Shown here: positions 1-9,211 of the stretch, piece by piece
How the letters are laid out: each line of letters opens with the position of its first letter
Numbering within the stretch: the stretch's first letter is position 1
Assembly (NCBI RefSeq): GCF_000400365.1
Contig: NZ_BAOG01000014.1
Coordinates: 124,001 to 188,000 of the forward strand
Length of the DNA: 64,000 bases
Direction: 5' to 3'
From: Vibrio jasicida CAIM 1864 = LMG 25398
GTDB taxonomy: Bacteria > Pseudomonadota > Gammaproteobacteria > Enterobacterales > Vibrionaceae
Notes under the pieces: model-generated
What the model saw: only the letters and a program-made list of their open reading frames with translations
Databases searched by the model: none
What the model was told of the DNA's origin: nothing
Translations under genes and position numbers: made by a program

Positions 1-499
1 CAAAATCACTGGCATTGGTAAAAACAGCATTCAAGGCGATATCCAATTCGCTGACGCACTGGAGAAAATGGGTGCGGAAATCGAGTGGGGTGAAGACTAC
101 GTCATTTCTCGTGTTGGTCAATTGAAAGGCATCGATATGGACTACAACCATATCCCAGATGCAGCAATGACAATCGCAACGACTGCATTATTCGCTGAAG
201 GTACAACCGCGATTCGTAACGTGTACAACTGGCGCGTAAAAGAAACTGACCGTCTATCTGCAATGGCAACTGAACTTCGTAAAGTCGGTGCAGAAGTGGA
301 AGAGGGTGAGGATTACATCATCGTTAAGCCCGTACCACAGCTTACGCATGCGGCGATTGACACCTACGATGATCACCGTATGGCGATGTGTTTTTCTCTG
401 GTGGCGCTAAGCGATACACCTGTGACGATTAACGATCCTAAGTGTACGTCAAAGACATTCCCTGACTACTTTGATAAGTTGAAAGCACTGAGTTGTTAA
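1..499 (+). CDS. aroA: 3-phosphoshikimate 1-carboxyvinyltransferase (EPSP synthase), C-terminal part
   Basis: Reading frame 2 is open from the first base and ends at TAA 497-499, so the gene enters from the left and only about the last 165 residues are present. AroA transfers enolpyruvate from PEP to shikimate-3-phosphate in the cytoplasmic chorismate pathway. Family sequences visible here are the stretch [20 protein letters not shown], the motif [14 protein letters not shown], and the end motif [16 protein letters not shown], all typical of the C-terminal EPSP synthase domain. A strong hairpin terminator follows 20 bases after the stop, so aroA is the last gene of its transcript. Nothing looks broken. 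Identification is secure; only the 5' part is missing because of the window edge. Confidence 0.97.
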   Translation, partial: KITGIGKNSIQGDIQFADALEKMGAEIEWGEDYVISRVGQLKGIDMDYNHIPDAAMTIATTALFAEGTTAIRNVYNWRVKETDRLSAMATELRKVGAEVEEGEDYIIVKPVPQLTHAAIDTYDDHRMAMCFSLVALSDTPVTINDPKCTSKTFPDYFDKLKALSC

Positions 500-510
500 C
501 TCACTTATTG

Positions 511-546
511 AAAGAAAAAAGCCAGAGTGGATACTCTGGCTTTTTT
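511..546. terminator. Bidirectional terminator between aroA and yciN-like gene
   Basis: Perfect 8-bp stem GCCAGAGT/ACTCTGGC with a 4-base loop (521-540). It has a T run on the right (541-546) and an A run on the left (511-520), so it can stop aroA on the plus strand and the convergent yciN-like gene on the minus strand. Confidence 0.9.
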
Positions 547-563
547 GATGAAATTTCAAAAGC

Positions 564-812
564 TTATTTACTTAGTGTGAACTCTTTTGAAAGATGATGC
601 GCTAGGTATTTAAACATATTGAATACCGCAGTGGTTTTTGGGGTCGGTAGGCCTTTATCGTCTAGGAAATACTCACCTTTAAACACCAAAACATCGTCTT
701 TTTCTTCTACGCTTGTGGCACGCATTCCTTCGATAAAATCCTCGTGCTCTTGGATGATTTGGTTTGCGATCAACAGGAGGTCGAATTTTTCAATGTGTTT
801 TCTATCAGACAT
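564..812 (-). CDS. yciN: YciN family protein (DUF2498)
   Basis: 82-residue cytoplasmic protein of the DUF2498/YciN family, function unknown. The core LLLIANQIIQEHEDFIEGM, then VLVFKGEYFLDDKGLPTPKTTAVFNMFKYLAHHLS, matches E. coli YciN closely. In E. coli yciN also sits next to topA, so the gene order is conserved. The frame is open six codons further upstream to a TTG at 830. I chose ATG 812 because it has a GAG-containing upstream purine stretch and gives the family length of about 83 residues. No signal peptide or membrane segment is visible. Convergent with aroA and divergent from topA. Confidence 0.85.
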   Translation of the reverse strand: MSDRKHIEKFDLLLIANQIIQEHEDFIEGMRATSVEEKDDVLVFKGEYFLDDKGLPTPKTTAVFNMFKYLAHHLSKEFTLSK

Positions 813-830
813 AGCGTTCTCGTCATTCAA

Positions 831-1230
831 TGAAACTTAATTGGCCGCAGTATACCTACAATTGCCGTGGCTTTGCAGAGGTAAATTTGTGATTACGTGT
901 TTGCTACAAAGCACACATTAATATAGAAGAAAAACCGCAAAGCATTCTCATATGCTAATGATGCTTATTTCGCTGTCATGATCTAAGGTTACGTTCTGAT
1001 AGCGAAAGAAAAAATATTTTGTGATGAGAGACAAAATTTATTGAATTCGACTAGCGGGCAGAAACTTTGCCTGCTTAGTATATGCCGCTCAAGACCTTTT
1101 GCAGAACCCTGCCTTGTTAAAGTATAAAGGCGATGAATTGTCAACCAATCGGATCTGAATTTCAAAAAAGCAGTTGATCTTCTTTTCATCTCGCACAATA
1201 GTAAAAAAAGAAGCAATGAAATAGAACATT
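831..1230. other. Intergenic region upstream of topA
   Basis: About 400 bases without a credible gene between the divergent yciN-like gene and topA. It should hold both promoters. One weak sigma70-like arrangement on the plus strand is TTGCAG near 1098, an 18-bp gap, then TATAAA near 1122; this is only suggestive. ORFs on either strand here lack ribosome-binding sites and family resemblance. Confidence 0.4.
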
Positions 1231-1266
1231 ATGCGGGTAGGCTCTTTTTGGAGTTTTCACCCGCAT
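1231..1266 (+). promoter_or_regulatory. Inverted repeat in the topA leader
   Basis: Perfect 8-bp inverted repeat ATGCGGGT (1231-1238) and ACCCGCAT (1259-1266) enclosing a 20-base T-rich loop that itself contains CTC/GAG. It ends 26 bases before the topA ATG and just before an AAGGA at about 1274. There is no clear T run after it, so it is more likely a leader hairpin or DNA-binding palindrome than a terminator. Role not known. Confidence 0.4.
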
Positions 1267-1292
1267 TATTATGAAGGACGTTAGAGTCAGTT

Positions 1293-3923
1293 ATGGGTAA
1301 ATCGCTCGTTATAGTGGAGTCACCAGCCAAGGCTAAGACGATAAACAAATACCTTGGTAAAGACTTTATTGTTAAGTCTAGTGTTGGTCACGTGCGTGAT
1401 CTGCCTACGGCCGGTCAAAGCACTGGTGAGAAAAAAGCCGCGGCAATTTCTACGAAAGGAATGAGCCCGGAAGAAAAAGCGCGTGTCAAAAAAGAAAAAG
1501 ACCGTAAAGCTCTGATCAAGAAAATGGGGATTAACCCATATCATGACTGGGAAGCGAACTATCAAATCCTTCCGGGTAAAGAAAAAGTCGTTAGTGAACT
1601 GCAAAAACTAGCCAAAGATGCTGATCACGTCTATCTCGCAACCGATTTGGACCGCGAAGGGGAAGCTATCGCATGGCACCTTCGTGAGATCATCGGTGGC
1701 GATGAAGAGCGATACAAACGTGTAGTTTTTAACGAGATTACAAAGAATGCTATCCAACAAGCTTTCCAGACTCCTGGTGAGTTGAATATGGATGGCGTGA
1801 ACGCGCAGCAAGCACGTCGTTTCATGGACCGCGTAGTAGGTTTCATGGTTTCTCCATTGCTATGGAAGAAAGTGGCGCGTGGTTTGTCTGCGGGCCGAGT
1901 GCAGTCAGTGGCTGTTAAGCTATTGGTTGAACGTGAGCGCGAGATTAACGCATTTATTCCAGAAGAGTTCTGGGATATTCACGCAAACACTCATACCAAA
2001 GATAAGACAGCATTTAAGTTGCTCGTGGCGCAAAAAGAAGGCACCGCATTTAAGCCTGTGAATGAGGCTGAAACTAAAGCTGCGATGTCTGTACTTGAAA
2101 ACGCAAGCTACGAAGTGTGTAAGCGTGAAGACCGCCCGACGAAGAGCAAACCGTCTGCGCCTTACATTACGTCGACATTACAGCAAGCGGCAAGTACACG
2201 TCTTGGCTACGGTGTGAAGAAAACCATGATGCTCGCTCAGCGTTTGTATGAAGCGGGTTACATCACTTATATGCGTACCGACTCGACAAACCTGAGTTCA
2301 GAGGCGGTGGATGCGGTTCGTGGATTTATCGGTTCAGAATTTGGTGACAAATACCTTCCAGCTAAACCATTAACTTATGGCAGCAAAGAAGGTGCGCAAG
2401 AAGCGCACGAAGCGATTCGCCCTTCCGATGTTGCGGTGAAAGCAGAAGACCTACAAGGTGTTGATGCAGATGCGCATAAACTGTACTCGTTGATCTGGAA
2501 CCAATTCGTTGCCTGTCAAATGACACCAGCAGAATACGATTCGACGACCATCAGCGTAAAAGCAGCGGAATACACGCTAAAAGCGAAAGGCCGTATTCTG
2601 AAGTTCGATGGTTGGACTCGTGTTCAGCGTCCAATGGGCAAAAATGAAGACACGATTCTTCCTGCGGTCCAATTGGGTGATAAGCTAAACCTTGAGTCTC
2701 TTGACCCGAAACAACACTTCACAAAGCCACCTGCGCGCTTTACTGAAGCTGCTCTAGTTAAAGAGTTAGAGAAACGTGGCATTGGCCGACCTTCAACCTA
2801 CGCGTCAATCATTTCTACGATTCAAGATCGTGGTTACGTAAAAGTTGAACAACGCCGCTTCTACGCAGAGAAGATGGGTGAGATCGTTACAGACCGCCTA
2901 GATGATAGCTTCAACGATCTAATGAACTACGACTTCACTGCACGTATGGAGCAAAAGCTTGACCAAATCGCAGAAGGTGAGGTGAAGTGGAAATCGGTTC
3001 TTGATAACTTTTTCACTGACTTTACTGGTGACCTAGAACAAGCAGAGCAAGACGAAACTGAAGGTGGCATGAAGCTGAATCACATTGTGATGACAGATAT
3101 TGAGTGTCCGACATGTAGCCGTCCAATGGGTATTCGTACCGCTTCAACGGGTGTATTCCTTGGTTGTTCTGGTTATGCATTGCCACCGAAAGAACGTTGT
3201 AAGACAACGATCAACTTGGGTGATGAAGACGGCATCATCAATGTTCTTGAAGAGGACGTTGAAACAGCGGCACTGCGTGCTAAAAAGCGTTGTCCTATCT
3301 GTGAAACAGCGATGGATGCGTATCTAATCGACGATAAGCGCAAGATGCATGTTTGTGGTAATAACCCGAACTGTGAAGGCTACATCGTTGAACACGGCGA
3401 GTTTAAGGTGAAAGGCTACGATGGCCCAGTTGTCGAGTGTGACAAGTGTGGCTCTGACATGGTGCTTAAAAACGGTCGTTTCGGTAAATACATGGATTGT
3501 ACGAGTGAAACGTGTAAGAACACTCGTAAGATTCTGAAAAATGGCGAAGTTGCGCCACCGAAAGAAGACCCAGTTCATTTCCCTGAACTGCCATGCGAAA
3601 ACTCGGATGCGTACTTTGTTTTGCGTGATGGTGCTTCTGGCTTATTCATGGCAGCAAGTAACTTCCCTAAATCGCGTGAGACTCGTGCACCGTTAGTGTC
3701 AGAACTAGCACGCTTTGAAGAGCGTTTGCCTGAGAAGTTCAAGTACCTAACGACTGCGCCAGTTGCTGACCCTGATGGTCGTCCGACAGTGGTTCGATTT
3801 AGCCGTAAGAGCAAAGAGAACTATGTGCGAACGGAAGACGATGGCAAACCAAGTGGCTGGACTGCACTTTACATTGACGGTAAATGGGAAATCACCGACA
3901 AACGTAAAAAAGCCAAAGCATAA
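1293..3923 (+). CDS. topA: DNA topoisomerase I (type IA)
   Basis: 876-residue topoisomerase that relaxes negative supercoils by single-strand passage. The Toprim domain starts at the N-terminus ([16 protein letters not shown], with the acidic residue E9) and includes the metal-binding motif DLDREGE at 118-124. The catalytic tyrosine is Y326 in ITYMRTDST. After the core come three four-cysteine zinc ribbons between roughly residues 603 and 760 (CPTC, CPIC and CDKC modules), then the C-terminal DNA-binding tail ending in a Lys-rich KRKKAKA. Length and domain order match the E. coli enzyme (about 865 residues). It is a single gene with its own terminator. The leader carries an inverted repeat at 1231-1266. 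Confidence 0.98.
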   Translation: MGKSLVIVESPAKAKTINKYLGKDFIVKSSVGHVRDLPTAGQSTGEKKAAAISTKGMSPEEKARVKKEKDRKALIKKMGINPYHDWEANYQILPGKEKVVSELQKLAKDADHVYLATDLDREGEAIAWHLREIIGGDEERYKRVVFNEITKNAIQQAFQTPGELNMDGVNAQQARRFMDRVVGFMVSPLLWKKVARGLSAGRVQSVAVKLLVEREREINAFIPEEFWDIHANTHTKDKTAFKLLVAQKEGTAFKPVNEAETKAAMSVLENASYEVCKREDRPTKSKPSAPYITSTLQQAASTRLGYGVKKTMMLAQRLYEAGYITYMRTDSTNLSSEAVDAVRGFIGSEFGDKYLPAKPLTYGSKEGAQEAHEAIRPSDVAVKAEDLQGVDADAHKLYSLIWNQFVACQMTPAEYDSTTISVKAAEYTLKAKGRILKFDGWTRVQRPMGKNEDTILPAVQLGDKLNLESLDPKQHFTKPPARFTEAALVKELEKRGIGRPSTYASIISTIQDRGYVKVEQRRFYAEKMGEIVTDRLDDSFNDLMNYDFTARMEQKLDQIAEGEVKWKSVLDNFFTDFTGDLEQAEQDETEGGMKLNHIVMTDIECPTCSRPMGIRTASTGVFLGCSGYALPPKERCKTTINLGDEDGIINVLEEDVETAALRAKKRCPICETAMDAYLIDDKRKMHVCGNNPNCEGYIVEHGEFKVKGYDGPVVECDKCGSDMVLKNGRFGKYMDCTSETCKNTRKILKNGEVAPPKEDPVHFPELPCENSDAYFVLRDGASGLFMAASNFPKSRETRAPLVSELARFEERLPEKFKYLTTAPVADPDGRPTVVRFSRKSKENYVRTEDDGKPSGWTALYIDGKWEITDKRKKAKA

Positions 3924-3942
3924 TTAATGGTTCAAATGAAAT

Positions 3943-3973
3943 AAGGCAGCGAATTCGCTGCCTTATTTTTTTC
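3943..3973 (+). terminator. topA terminator
   Basis: Self-complementary AAGGCAGCGAATTCGCTGCCTT (left arm from 3943, right arm to 3964) followed by a run of T to about 3972. Confidence 0.9.
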
Positions 3974-4457
3974 GTAAATTCCTGCTGTTTTATAAGTTAT
4001 ATCAATACGACTCACTTCAACTCCCTGCATTTTTATTTTCATCTTCCGGTCATAGTTTCATCGTATCCTGTCGCAAAACTGTACTTGTGTAGTCAATCGG
4101 TTTGTAAATTGTTTTCACAATGTAATCGTTTGCGTCCCGTTGTGTGATCAAGATATCGTCTTGAGTAAGTAACATCTGTATGTCACACAGAATGGCGTAT
4201 TTAAAATTGTAATTTAGTTCCAGTTCGATAACTTATTACACAAATAATGCAACTGTATGCTGCTATTTGGTGCTGAGAATAAAAAATAAATAAGGTGCCT
4301 GCATAGAGGATGTGCAATAGCTTTTTTTGTTTATACCGCGAGAGCTCAGAGAAGCCCATCGGTATGGATGTACTAACGTGTTCGCTTGACTCCCCGAGTC
4401 CTGCTCACCTCAAACGAACACTAATTCCAAGCTATAACTATATATGGAGAACAACGA
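3974..4457 (+). promoter_or_regulatory. Long upstream region of glgC
   Basis: About 480 bases with no convincing gene. It contains a PUR-box-like operator at 4120-4135 and, further down, AT-rich sequence around 4195-4300 suitable for promoters. A 61-codon ORF beginning at 4310 overlaps glgC in another frame and looks like chance. The ribosome-binding site for glgC is GGAG at about 4445. Confidence 0.45.
4120..4135 (-). promoter_or_regulatory. PurR-like (LacI-family) operator upstream of glgC
   Basis: Read on the minus strand the 16 bases are ACGCAAACGATTACAT. The E. coli PurR consensus is ACGCAAACGTTTNCNT, and the only defined position that differs is the central T to A. The central AACGATT core is the hallmark of LacI-family sites. 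It lies about 320 bp before the glgC start. purR is encoded at 10288-11292 in this window. Another LacI-family protein could be the true ligand. Confidence 0.45.
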
Positions 4458-5675
4458 ATGGCTGGTGTTTTGGGAATGATTCTTGCTGGCGGTGAAGGCT
4501 CTCGTCTGAGACCTTTAACGGAATCCCGCAGTAAACCTTCGGTCCCTTTCGGCGGAAGTTACCGACTTATTGATTTCGCTTTGAACAACTTCGTGAATGC
4601 GGATCTGATGCGCATTTATGTCCTCACTCAATTTAAGTCTCAATCTTTGTTCCATCATATGAAGAAGGGTTGGAACATCAACGGTATTACCGATCGATTC
4701 ATCGACCCAATCCCAGCACAAATGCGTACGGGTAAGCGTTGGTATGAAGGTACGGCGGATGCTATCTATCAAAACCTACGTTTTATGGAGCTTGCTGAGC
4801 CTGACCAAGTTTGTATTTTTGGTTCTGATCACATCTATAAAATGGACATCAAACAGATGTTGAACTTCCACAAAGAAAAAGAGGCATCGTTGACCGTTTC
4901 AGCATTACGTATGCCTTTGTGTGAAGCATCGCAATTTGGTGTTATTGAAGTGGATGCCGAAGGTCGTATGGTCGGTTTTGAAGAGAAACCAGCACAACCT
5001 AAATCAATCCCGGGCGATCCAGAACATGCACTCGTTTCCATGGGCAACTACGTATTTGAAGCCCAAGCACTATTTTCTGAGCTGATTGAAGATGCGGATA
5101 ATGAAGCGTCTTCACACGACTTTGGTAAAGACATCATTCCTAAGATGTTCCCACGTGGCGACGTGTTTGTTTATGACTTCAGCACAAACCGTATTACTGG
5201 TGAAAAAGAAGAAGTTTACTGGCGTGATGTCGGTACTATTGACGCGTACTGGCAAGCTCATATGGATTTGTTGGAAAAAGACGCCCCGTTTTCTCTCTAC
5301 AACCGCAAATGGCCACTGCACACTTACTACCCACCATTGCCGCCTGCAACGTTTACCGACTCAGTTAATGGCCGAGTTCAAATCATCGACAGCTTAGTAT
5401 GTAACGGGAGTTACGTGCGAGGCTCAAGAATTGAAAAATCAGTACTGGGTTTCCGCAGCAACATCGCTTCTGCGTGTGACATCAGCCAAAGTATTTTACT
5501 TGGTGATGTTAAGGTCGGTGAAGGATGTGTACTTCGTCGCGTGATTGTAGACAAGGATGCCGACATTGCACCTGGTACGCAAATTGGTGTAAATCTACAA
5601 GAAGATAAAAAGCACTACCACGTGTCAGAAGATGGCATTGTTGTGATTCCAAAAGGAGCAAGAGTTGGCTACTAA
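4458..5675 (+). CDS. glgC: Glucose-1-phosphate adenylyltransferase (ADP-glucose pyrophosphorylase)
   Basis: 405-residue enzyme that makes ADP-glucose from ATP and glucose-1-phosphate, the committed step of glycogen synthesis. The N-terminal nucleotidyltransferase domain opens with MILAGGEGSRLRPLT and SRSKPSVPFGGSYRLIDFALNN, and contains the WYEGTADA and FGSDHIYKMD motifs. The C-terminal part holds left-handed beta-helix hexapeptides (for example SVLGFRSNIASACDISQSILLGDVKVGEGC). It is slightly shorter than E. coli GlgC (431). The start is supported by GGAG 9 bases upstream. It overlaps glgA by 11 bases, so the two are translated from one message. A PUR-box-like site lies in its long upstream region. 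Confidence 0.97.
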   Translation: MAGVLGMILAGGEGSRLRPLTESRSKPSVPFGGSYRLIDFALNNFVNADLMRIYVLTQFKSQSLFHHMKKGWNINGITDRFIDPIPAQMRTGKRWYEGTADAIYQNLRFMELAEPDQVCIFGSDHIYKMDIKQMLNFHKEKEASLTVSALRMPLCEASQFGVIEVDAEGRMVGFEEKPAQPKSIPGDPEHALVSMGNYVFEAQALFSELIEDADNEASSHDFGKDIIPKMFPRGDVFVYDFSTNRITGEKEEVYWRDVGTIDAYWQAHMDLLEKDAPFSLYNRKWPLHTYYPPLPPATFTDSVNGRVQIIDSLVCNGSYVRGSRIEKSVLGFRSNIASACDISQSILLGDVKVGEGCVLRRVIVDKDADIAPGTQIGVNLQEDKKHYHVSEDGIVVIPKGARVGY

Positions 5676-7122
5676 CAATTTGTCTGTACTGTTTGTAGCG
5701 TCTGAAGTCGAAGGACTGATAAAGAGTGGTGGCTTGGCTGATGTAGCCAAGGCACTGCCAGAAGCCCTTCAAAACCTTCAGCAGGATGTACGAATTACAA
5801 TTCCAGCTTACACAGCTATCGAGCGACTAGCGGAAGCCGAGTTGGAATTAGATACCGAGTTAGCGCACTGGCCGTATACGGCATACAAAGTGTTGAAGCT
5901 AAACCTTGGTGATAATCCGGTCTATTTGATTGATTGCCCTCCGTATTTCAATCGTCCGTCAATGTACGCTGAAAATAACCAAGCTTACACGGATAACGGT
6001 GAGCGCTTCGCGTTTTTTAGTGCAGCGTGTCTAGATATGTTGCCAAAACTTGGTTTTCAACCAGATATTGTGCATGCCAACGATTGGCATACTGGTTTAG
6101 TCCCATTTTTGCTTAAACATCGTTATGGCAATGAAGCATTTTTTGCCAAGACTCGCAGTGTAATTTCCATTCACAACGCAGTCTTTAAAGGGGTATTTAG
6201 CTACGATGACGTCCAGTGTTTACCTGAATTTCACAGCCGCAATGTTCCTGATGCCGCGGTAAGCGCAACGCACATCACTATGCTCAAAGCAGGGGTGATG
6301 AACGCGGATAAAATCAATGCGGTAAGCCCCACCTACGCTGAAGAGCTTAAAACAGAACTTGGCAGCCATGGTATGGCGTGGGAATTCCAGCAACGCGCAG
6401 GTGATCTTGTTGGGATTTTAAATGGTTGCGATTACGGAACATGGAACCCTGAAACCGATTCTAATCTTCCGTTAAATTACAAAGCGAACCGTCAAAGCAT
6501 GGTCCGTGGCAAAAATGCATGTAAAAAAGCGCTACAGCAAAGGCTGGGGATTGAAGAATCAGACAACGCCATGTTCGGTATGGTGTGTCGTCTAACGCAA
6601 CAGAAAGGTGTGCATTACCTGCTGCCTGCATTAGCTGATTTCCTTAAGCATAATGTTCAACTCGTCGTTGTTGGCACTGGTGATCCTGTTCTTGCTGCAC
6701 AGTTAAGGGACGTAGCCGCACAATTTGCGAGTAAGTTTGTTTTTGTAGAGGCTTACGATAACGAGCTAGCACATTTGGTTGAGGCAGGCTCGGATTTCTT
6801 CTTAATGCCTTCTGAATTTGAGCCGTGTGGTTTGAACCAAATCTACAGCATGGCCTATGGCACTTTGCCAATCGTTCGTGGGGTAGGTGGCTTGAAAGAC
6901 AGCGTGAATGACTACGATGTGGATCCAGCTGATGCAACGGGCTTCGTTTTCTATGAGCCAACACCGCAAGGTCTATTACTGACAATGTTGAGAGCACTTC
7001 TTCTTTACGCACAAAATGTGACAGAAGTGAGACGTGTACAACTTCATGCTATGCAAAAAGACTTTTGTTGGCGAAAAGCTGCAGAAGAGTATTTGCAACT
7101 GTATAGGGCTGCGTTAAATTGA
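5665..7122 (+). CDS. glgA: Glycogen synthase (ADP-glucose-dependent)
   Basis: 485-residue GT5-family glycosyltransferase that elongates glycogen from ADP-glucose. The ADP-glucose site KSGGLADV is near residues 20-27 (KTGGLADV in E. coli) and the conserved HANDWHTGLVP follows at about 134. In the C-terminal GT-B domain are VCRLTQQKGV and the motif PSEFEPCGLNQIYSMAYGTLPIVRGVGGL with the catalytic EFEPCGL. The start is an unusual TTG at 5665, chosen because AGGAG at 5654-5658 precedes it by 6 bases; an internal TTG at 5680 is a weaker alternative. It overlaps the end of glgC, indicating translational coupling. No glgB, glgP or glgX is present nearby. Confidence 0.96.
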   Translation: MATNNLSVLFVASEVEGLIKSGGLADVAKALPEALQNLQQDVRITIPAYTAIERLAEAELELDTELAHWPYTAYKVLKLNLGDNPVYLIDCPPYFNRPSMYAENNQAYTDNGERFAFFSAACLDMLPKLGFQPDIVHANDWHTGLVPFLLKHRYGNEAFFAKTRSVISIHNAVFKGVFSYDDVQCLPEFHSRNVPDAAVSATHITMLKAGVMNADKINAVSPTYAEELKTELGSHGMAWEFQQRAGDLVGILNGCDYGTWNPETDSNLPLNYKANRQSMVRGKNACKKALQQRLGIEESDNAMFGMVCRLTQQKGVHYLLPALADFLKHNVQLVVVGTGDPVLAAQLRDVAAQFASKFVFVEAYDNELAHLVEAGSDFFLMPSEFEPCGLNQIYSMAYGTLPIVRGVGGLKDSVNDYDVDPADATGFVFYEPTPQGLLLTMLRALLLYAQNVTEVRRVQLHAMQKDFCWRKAAEEYLQLYRAALN

Positions 7123-7148
7123 CGCAAAATCTTTAAAAAGTGTAACGA

Positions 7149-7172
7149 AAGGCACCGAATTAGGTGCCTTTA
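7149..7172 (+). terminator. glgCA terminator
   Basis: Stem AAGGCACC (7149-7156) and GGTGCCTT (7163-7170) around a 6-base loop, followed by TATTACTTTG, a modest T-rich tail. Confidence 0.75.
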
Positions 7173-7244
7173 TTACTTTGCTCTTATGGAGTGTGGTAGG
7201 ATTTACCCACACTTTTTCATACAGAATGCTTTTCAAACTGATAA

Positions 7245-8048
7245 ATGACTCAGCCACTTCTATTCCATAAAACCTATTTACACCCTACCAGCAATGAGTG
7301 GGTCGTTTTCGTGCATGGTGCTGGTGGCAGTTCTTCAATATGGTTTAAACAATTAAAGGCCTATAAAGAGCACTTTAATTTGGTCTTAATCGATCTCCGT
7401 GGACACGGCAAGTCAAACCAGTTGATCAAAGAACTGATGACAAGTCGTTATACCTTTACTGAGGTGACACAGGACATTTTAAAGGTTCTGGATCATTTGA
7501 AGATCCAATCCGCACACTTTGTTGGTATGTCTTTGGGTACAATTATTGTGCGTAACCTTGCCGAAATGGCAACAGAGCGTGTGAGTTCTATGGTGCTTGG
7601 TGGGGCGGTAACGCGCTTAAACACTCGCTCTCAGATCTTAGTTAAACTCGGTAATCTTGGAAAGCACATCCTCCCTTACATGTGGCTGTATAAGCTCTTT
7701 GCTTACATCGTGATGCCACAAAAAAATCAACGCGAATCTCGTCACTTGTTTATTCGTGAAGCAAAGAAGTTATGCCAAAAAGAGTTTAAGCGTTGGTTCA
7801 CACTGGCGGCGGATGTAAATCCGTTAATGAAGTATTTTAAAGATAAAGAGTTGCCTATTCCGACGCTGTACCTCATGGGGGATAGAGACTACATGTTCAT
7901 TAAGCCAGTAAAAGAAATGGTTGCAGTGCATAAGCTAAGCTCATTACGTGAAATTCCAAATTGTGGCCACGTGTGCAACGTAGAACGTCCAGAAGATTTC
8001 AATCAACACTCTATTGAGTTTATTAAGCAGCAAAGTCTAGCGGCTTAA
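7245..8048 (+). CDS. Alpha/beta hydrolase
   Basis: 267-residue cytoplasmic alpha/beta-hydrolase fold protein. Visible elements are the oxyanion-hole motif HGAGG (24-28), LRGHGKSN after strand 4, the nucleophile elbow G-M-S96-L-G, acid residue D215 in LMGDRDYM, and H242 in NCGHVCNVERPEDF, so the Ser-Asp-His triad is complete. The substrate cannot be told from sequence; the fold includes esterases, lipases and thioesterases. No signal peptide. No strong ribosome-binding site is seen before the ATG. It is a single gene, ending in a terminator shared with the convergent DUF2007 gene. Confidence 0.88.
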   Translation: MTQPLLFHKTYLHPTSNEWVVFVHGAGGSSSIWFKQLKAYKEHFNLVLIDLRGHGKSNQLIKELMTSRYTFTEVTQDILKVLDHLKIQSAHFVGMSLGTIIVRNLAEMATERVSSMVLGGAVTRLNTRSQILVKLGNLGKHILPYMWLYKLFAYIVMPQKNQRESRHLFIREAKKLCQKEFKRWFTLAADVNPLMKYFKDKELPIPTLYLMGDRDYMFIKPVKEMVAVHKLSSLREIPNCGHVCNVERPEDFNQHSIEFIKQQSLAA

Positions 8049-8073
8049 TAGATTTGAGAACCGATCTAAAAAG

Positions 8074-8100
8074 ATAGGGGAGCCATCATAGCTCCCCTAT
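8074..8100. terminator. Bidirectional terminator between convergent genes
   Basis: Ten-base stem ATAGGGGAGC/GCTCCCCTAT with a 7-base loop. The stop codon of the minus-strand DUF2007 gene (8086-8088) lies inside the loop. AT-rich flanks lie on both sides. Confidence 0.75.
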
Positions 8101-8403
8101 TTGATATCCACATTGCCAACAAGCACCAAACTGTCCCTCATTCTTCTCTGTACATTGCGGGCATTGCCAGTCTTGGTAAGTAAGCTCTGTTTGTTGTCGA
8201 TAGTCTTCGACAATCACAGACGCCTTCAACTGCTGTTCCGGATGTAAAAGCCAAACATAGGGGTCTGTATCATCGCTGAAGGGCAACTCTCCCTTCAACC
8301 CAAACATACCTTCGCCTCTTACTTCACAGTGAATCTGTTCGGTTTTGAGGAGCTCACAAACGATATGAGCTTCCGCAGGGTTTTTAGCGATGAAGATTTT
8401 CAT
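8086..8403 (-). CDS. DUF2007 domain protein with C-terminal zinc ribbon
   Basis: 105-residue cytoplasmic protein. The N-terminal 70 residues (MKIFIAKNPAEAHIVCELLKTEQIHCEVRGEGMFGLKGELPF) match the DUF2007 putative signal-transducing fold. The tail has two paired cysteines, CPQCTEKN and CWQCGYQ, which form a likely zinc ribbon. Molecular role unknown. Its ATG overlaps the stop of the upstream VTT-domain gene by one base (TAATG), so the two are translationally coupled. Confidence 0.8.
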   Translation of the reverse strand: MKIFIAKNPAEAHIVCELLKTEQIHCEVRGEGMFGLKGELPFSDDTDPYVWLLHPEQQLKASVIVEDYRQQTELTYQDWQCPQCTEKNEGQFGACWQCGYQIGEL

Positions 8404-9092
8404 TAGGCATTTCCATTTTGAACTTGAGCAGGGCGGACCTTATTCATAACCCATTTAGCGATAATAGGGAACAAACCAAGCAGAGCAAATGATGCTAATA
8501 CGGTTGGTGACACAATTCCTGAAAGACTGTCGATAGTGGCTAGTTGAGTGCCCGCATTTAAGTAAACGGCAGTACCAGGCAGCATGCCGATTTGGCTTGT
8601 TAAATAGAAGCGGCTGATAGACATCGGTGTTAACCCCATTAAGAGGTTAATCAAGAAAAATGGGAATACTGGGATCAAACGCAGTGAAAACAAATAAAAC
8701 GCTCCGTCTTTTTCTACACCTTGGTTAATGGCATTTAACTTATTACCAAATTTACTTTGTACCCATTCACGTAATAAGTAGCGGCTGCTTAAGAAAGCAA
8801 TTGTTGCGCCGATGGTGCTAGCAAAAGACACCAATAATAAACTGGTCCAAAAACCAAATAGGGCGGCGCCGAGCAGGGTAACAACGGCAGCTCCTGGAAT
8901 AGAGAAAGCGGTGATTGCGATGTAAGCCAAGAAGTAGGTCGCCGCAGCAAACACAAAGTTTTGGTCAATGAACGTATTTAGTGCTGCTTGTTGTGCTTTG
9001 GCATTTTCTAAGGTGAGATACTGGCCAAAATTCACTCCTAAAAAGAGGATGGTTGCGAGCAGGATCAGTCCTAAAATCAGTTTCTTATTCAT
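8403..9092 (-). CDS. TVP38/TMEM64 (VTT/DedA-like) family inner-membrane protein
   Basis: 229-residue polytopic membrane protein. An N-terminal helix (LILGLILLATILFLGVNF) is followed by the VTT core with GAALFGFWTSLLLVSFASTIGATIAFLSSRYLLREWV, the re-entrant-type segment LRLIPVFPFFLINLLMGLT, and two further helices. The family is related to DedA proteins, which are implicated in lipid scrambling and membrane homeostasis; the substrate here is not shown. GGAG 8 bases before the ATG supports the start. It forms a two-gene operon with the DUF2007 gene. Confidence 0.88.
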   Translation of the reverse strand: MNKKLILGLILLATILFLGVNFGQYLTLENAKAQQAALNTFIDQNFVFAAATYFLAYIAITAFSIPGAAVVTLLGAALFGFWTSLLLVSFASTIGATIAFLSSRYLLREWVQSKFGNKLNAINQGVEKDGAFYLFSLRLIPVFPFFLINLLMGLTPMSISRFYLTSQIGMLPGTAVYLNAGTQLATIDSLSGIVSPTVLASFALLGLFPIIAKWVMNKVRPAQVQNGNA

Positions 9093-9151
9093 CGTAATTA
9101 CTCCATTTGGCTTCTTAAATAATAAGACAGAATAAGAGAAGAAAAAATTTC

Positions 9152-9185
9152 AAAAAAAAACCGCAGTATGAAAACTGCGGTTTTT
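9152..9185 (-). terminator. tfoY terminator
   Basis: Stem AAAAACCGCAGT/ACTGCGGTTTTT (9156-9167 and 9174-9185). The A run on its left is a T run on the minus strand, placed directly after the tfoY stop. Confidence 0.85.
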
Positions 9186-9211
9186 ACTCAATGTCATGCT
9201 GATAGTGCGCG

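Noticed and set aside
989..1216. 75-codon minus-strand ORF upstream of topA
   Set aside because: Lies in the promoter region, unusual composition, no start signal.
4137..4158. CRP site near TTGTGTGATCAAGATATCG upstream of glgC
   Set aside because: Only the left half TGTGA matches; the right half TCACA is missing.
4310..4495. 61-codon ORF overlapping the glgC start
   Set aside because: Another frame through the glgC leader, no family resemblance, no ribosome-binding site.
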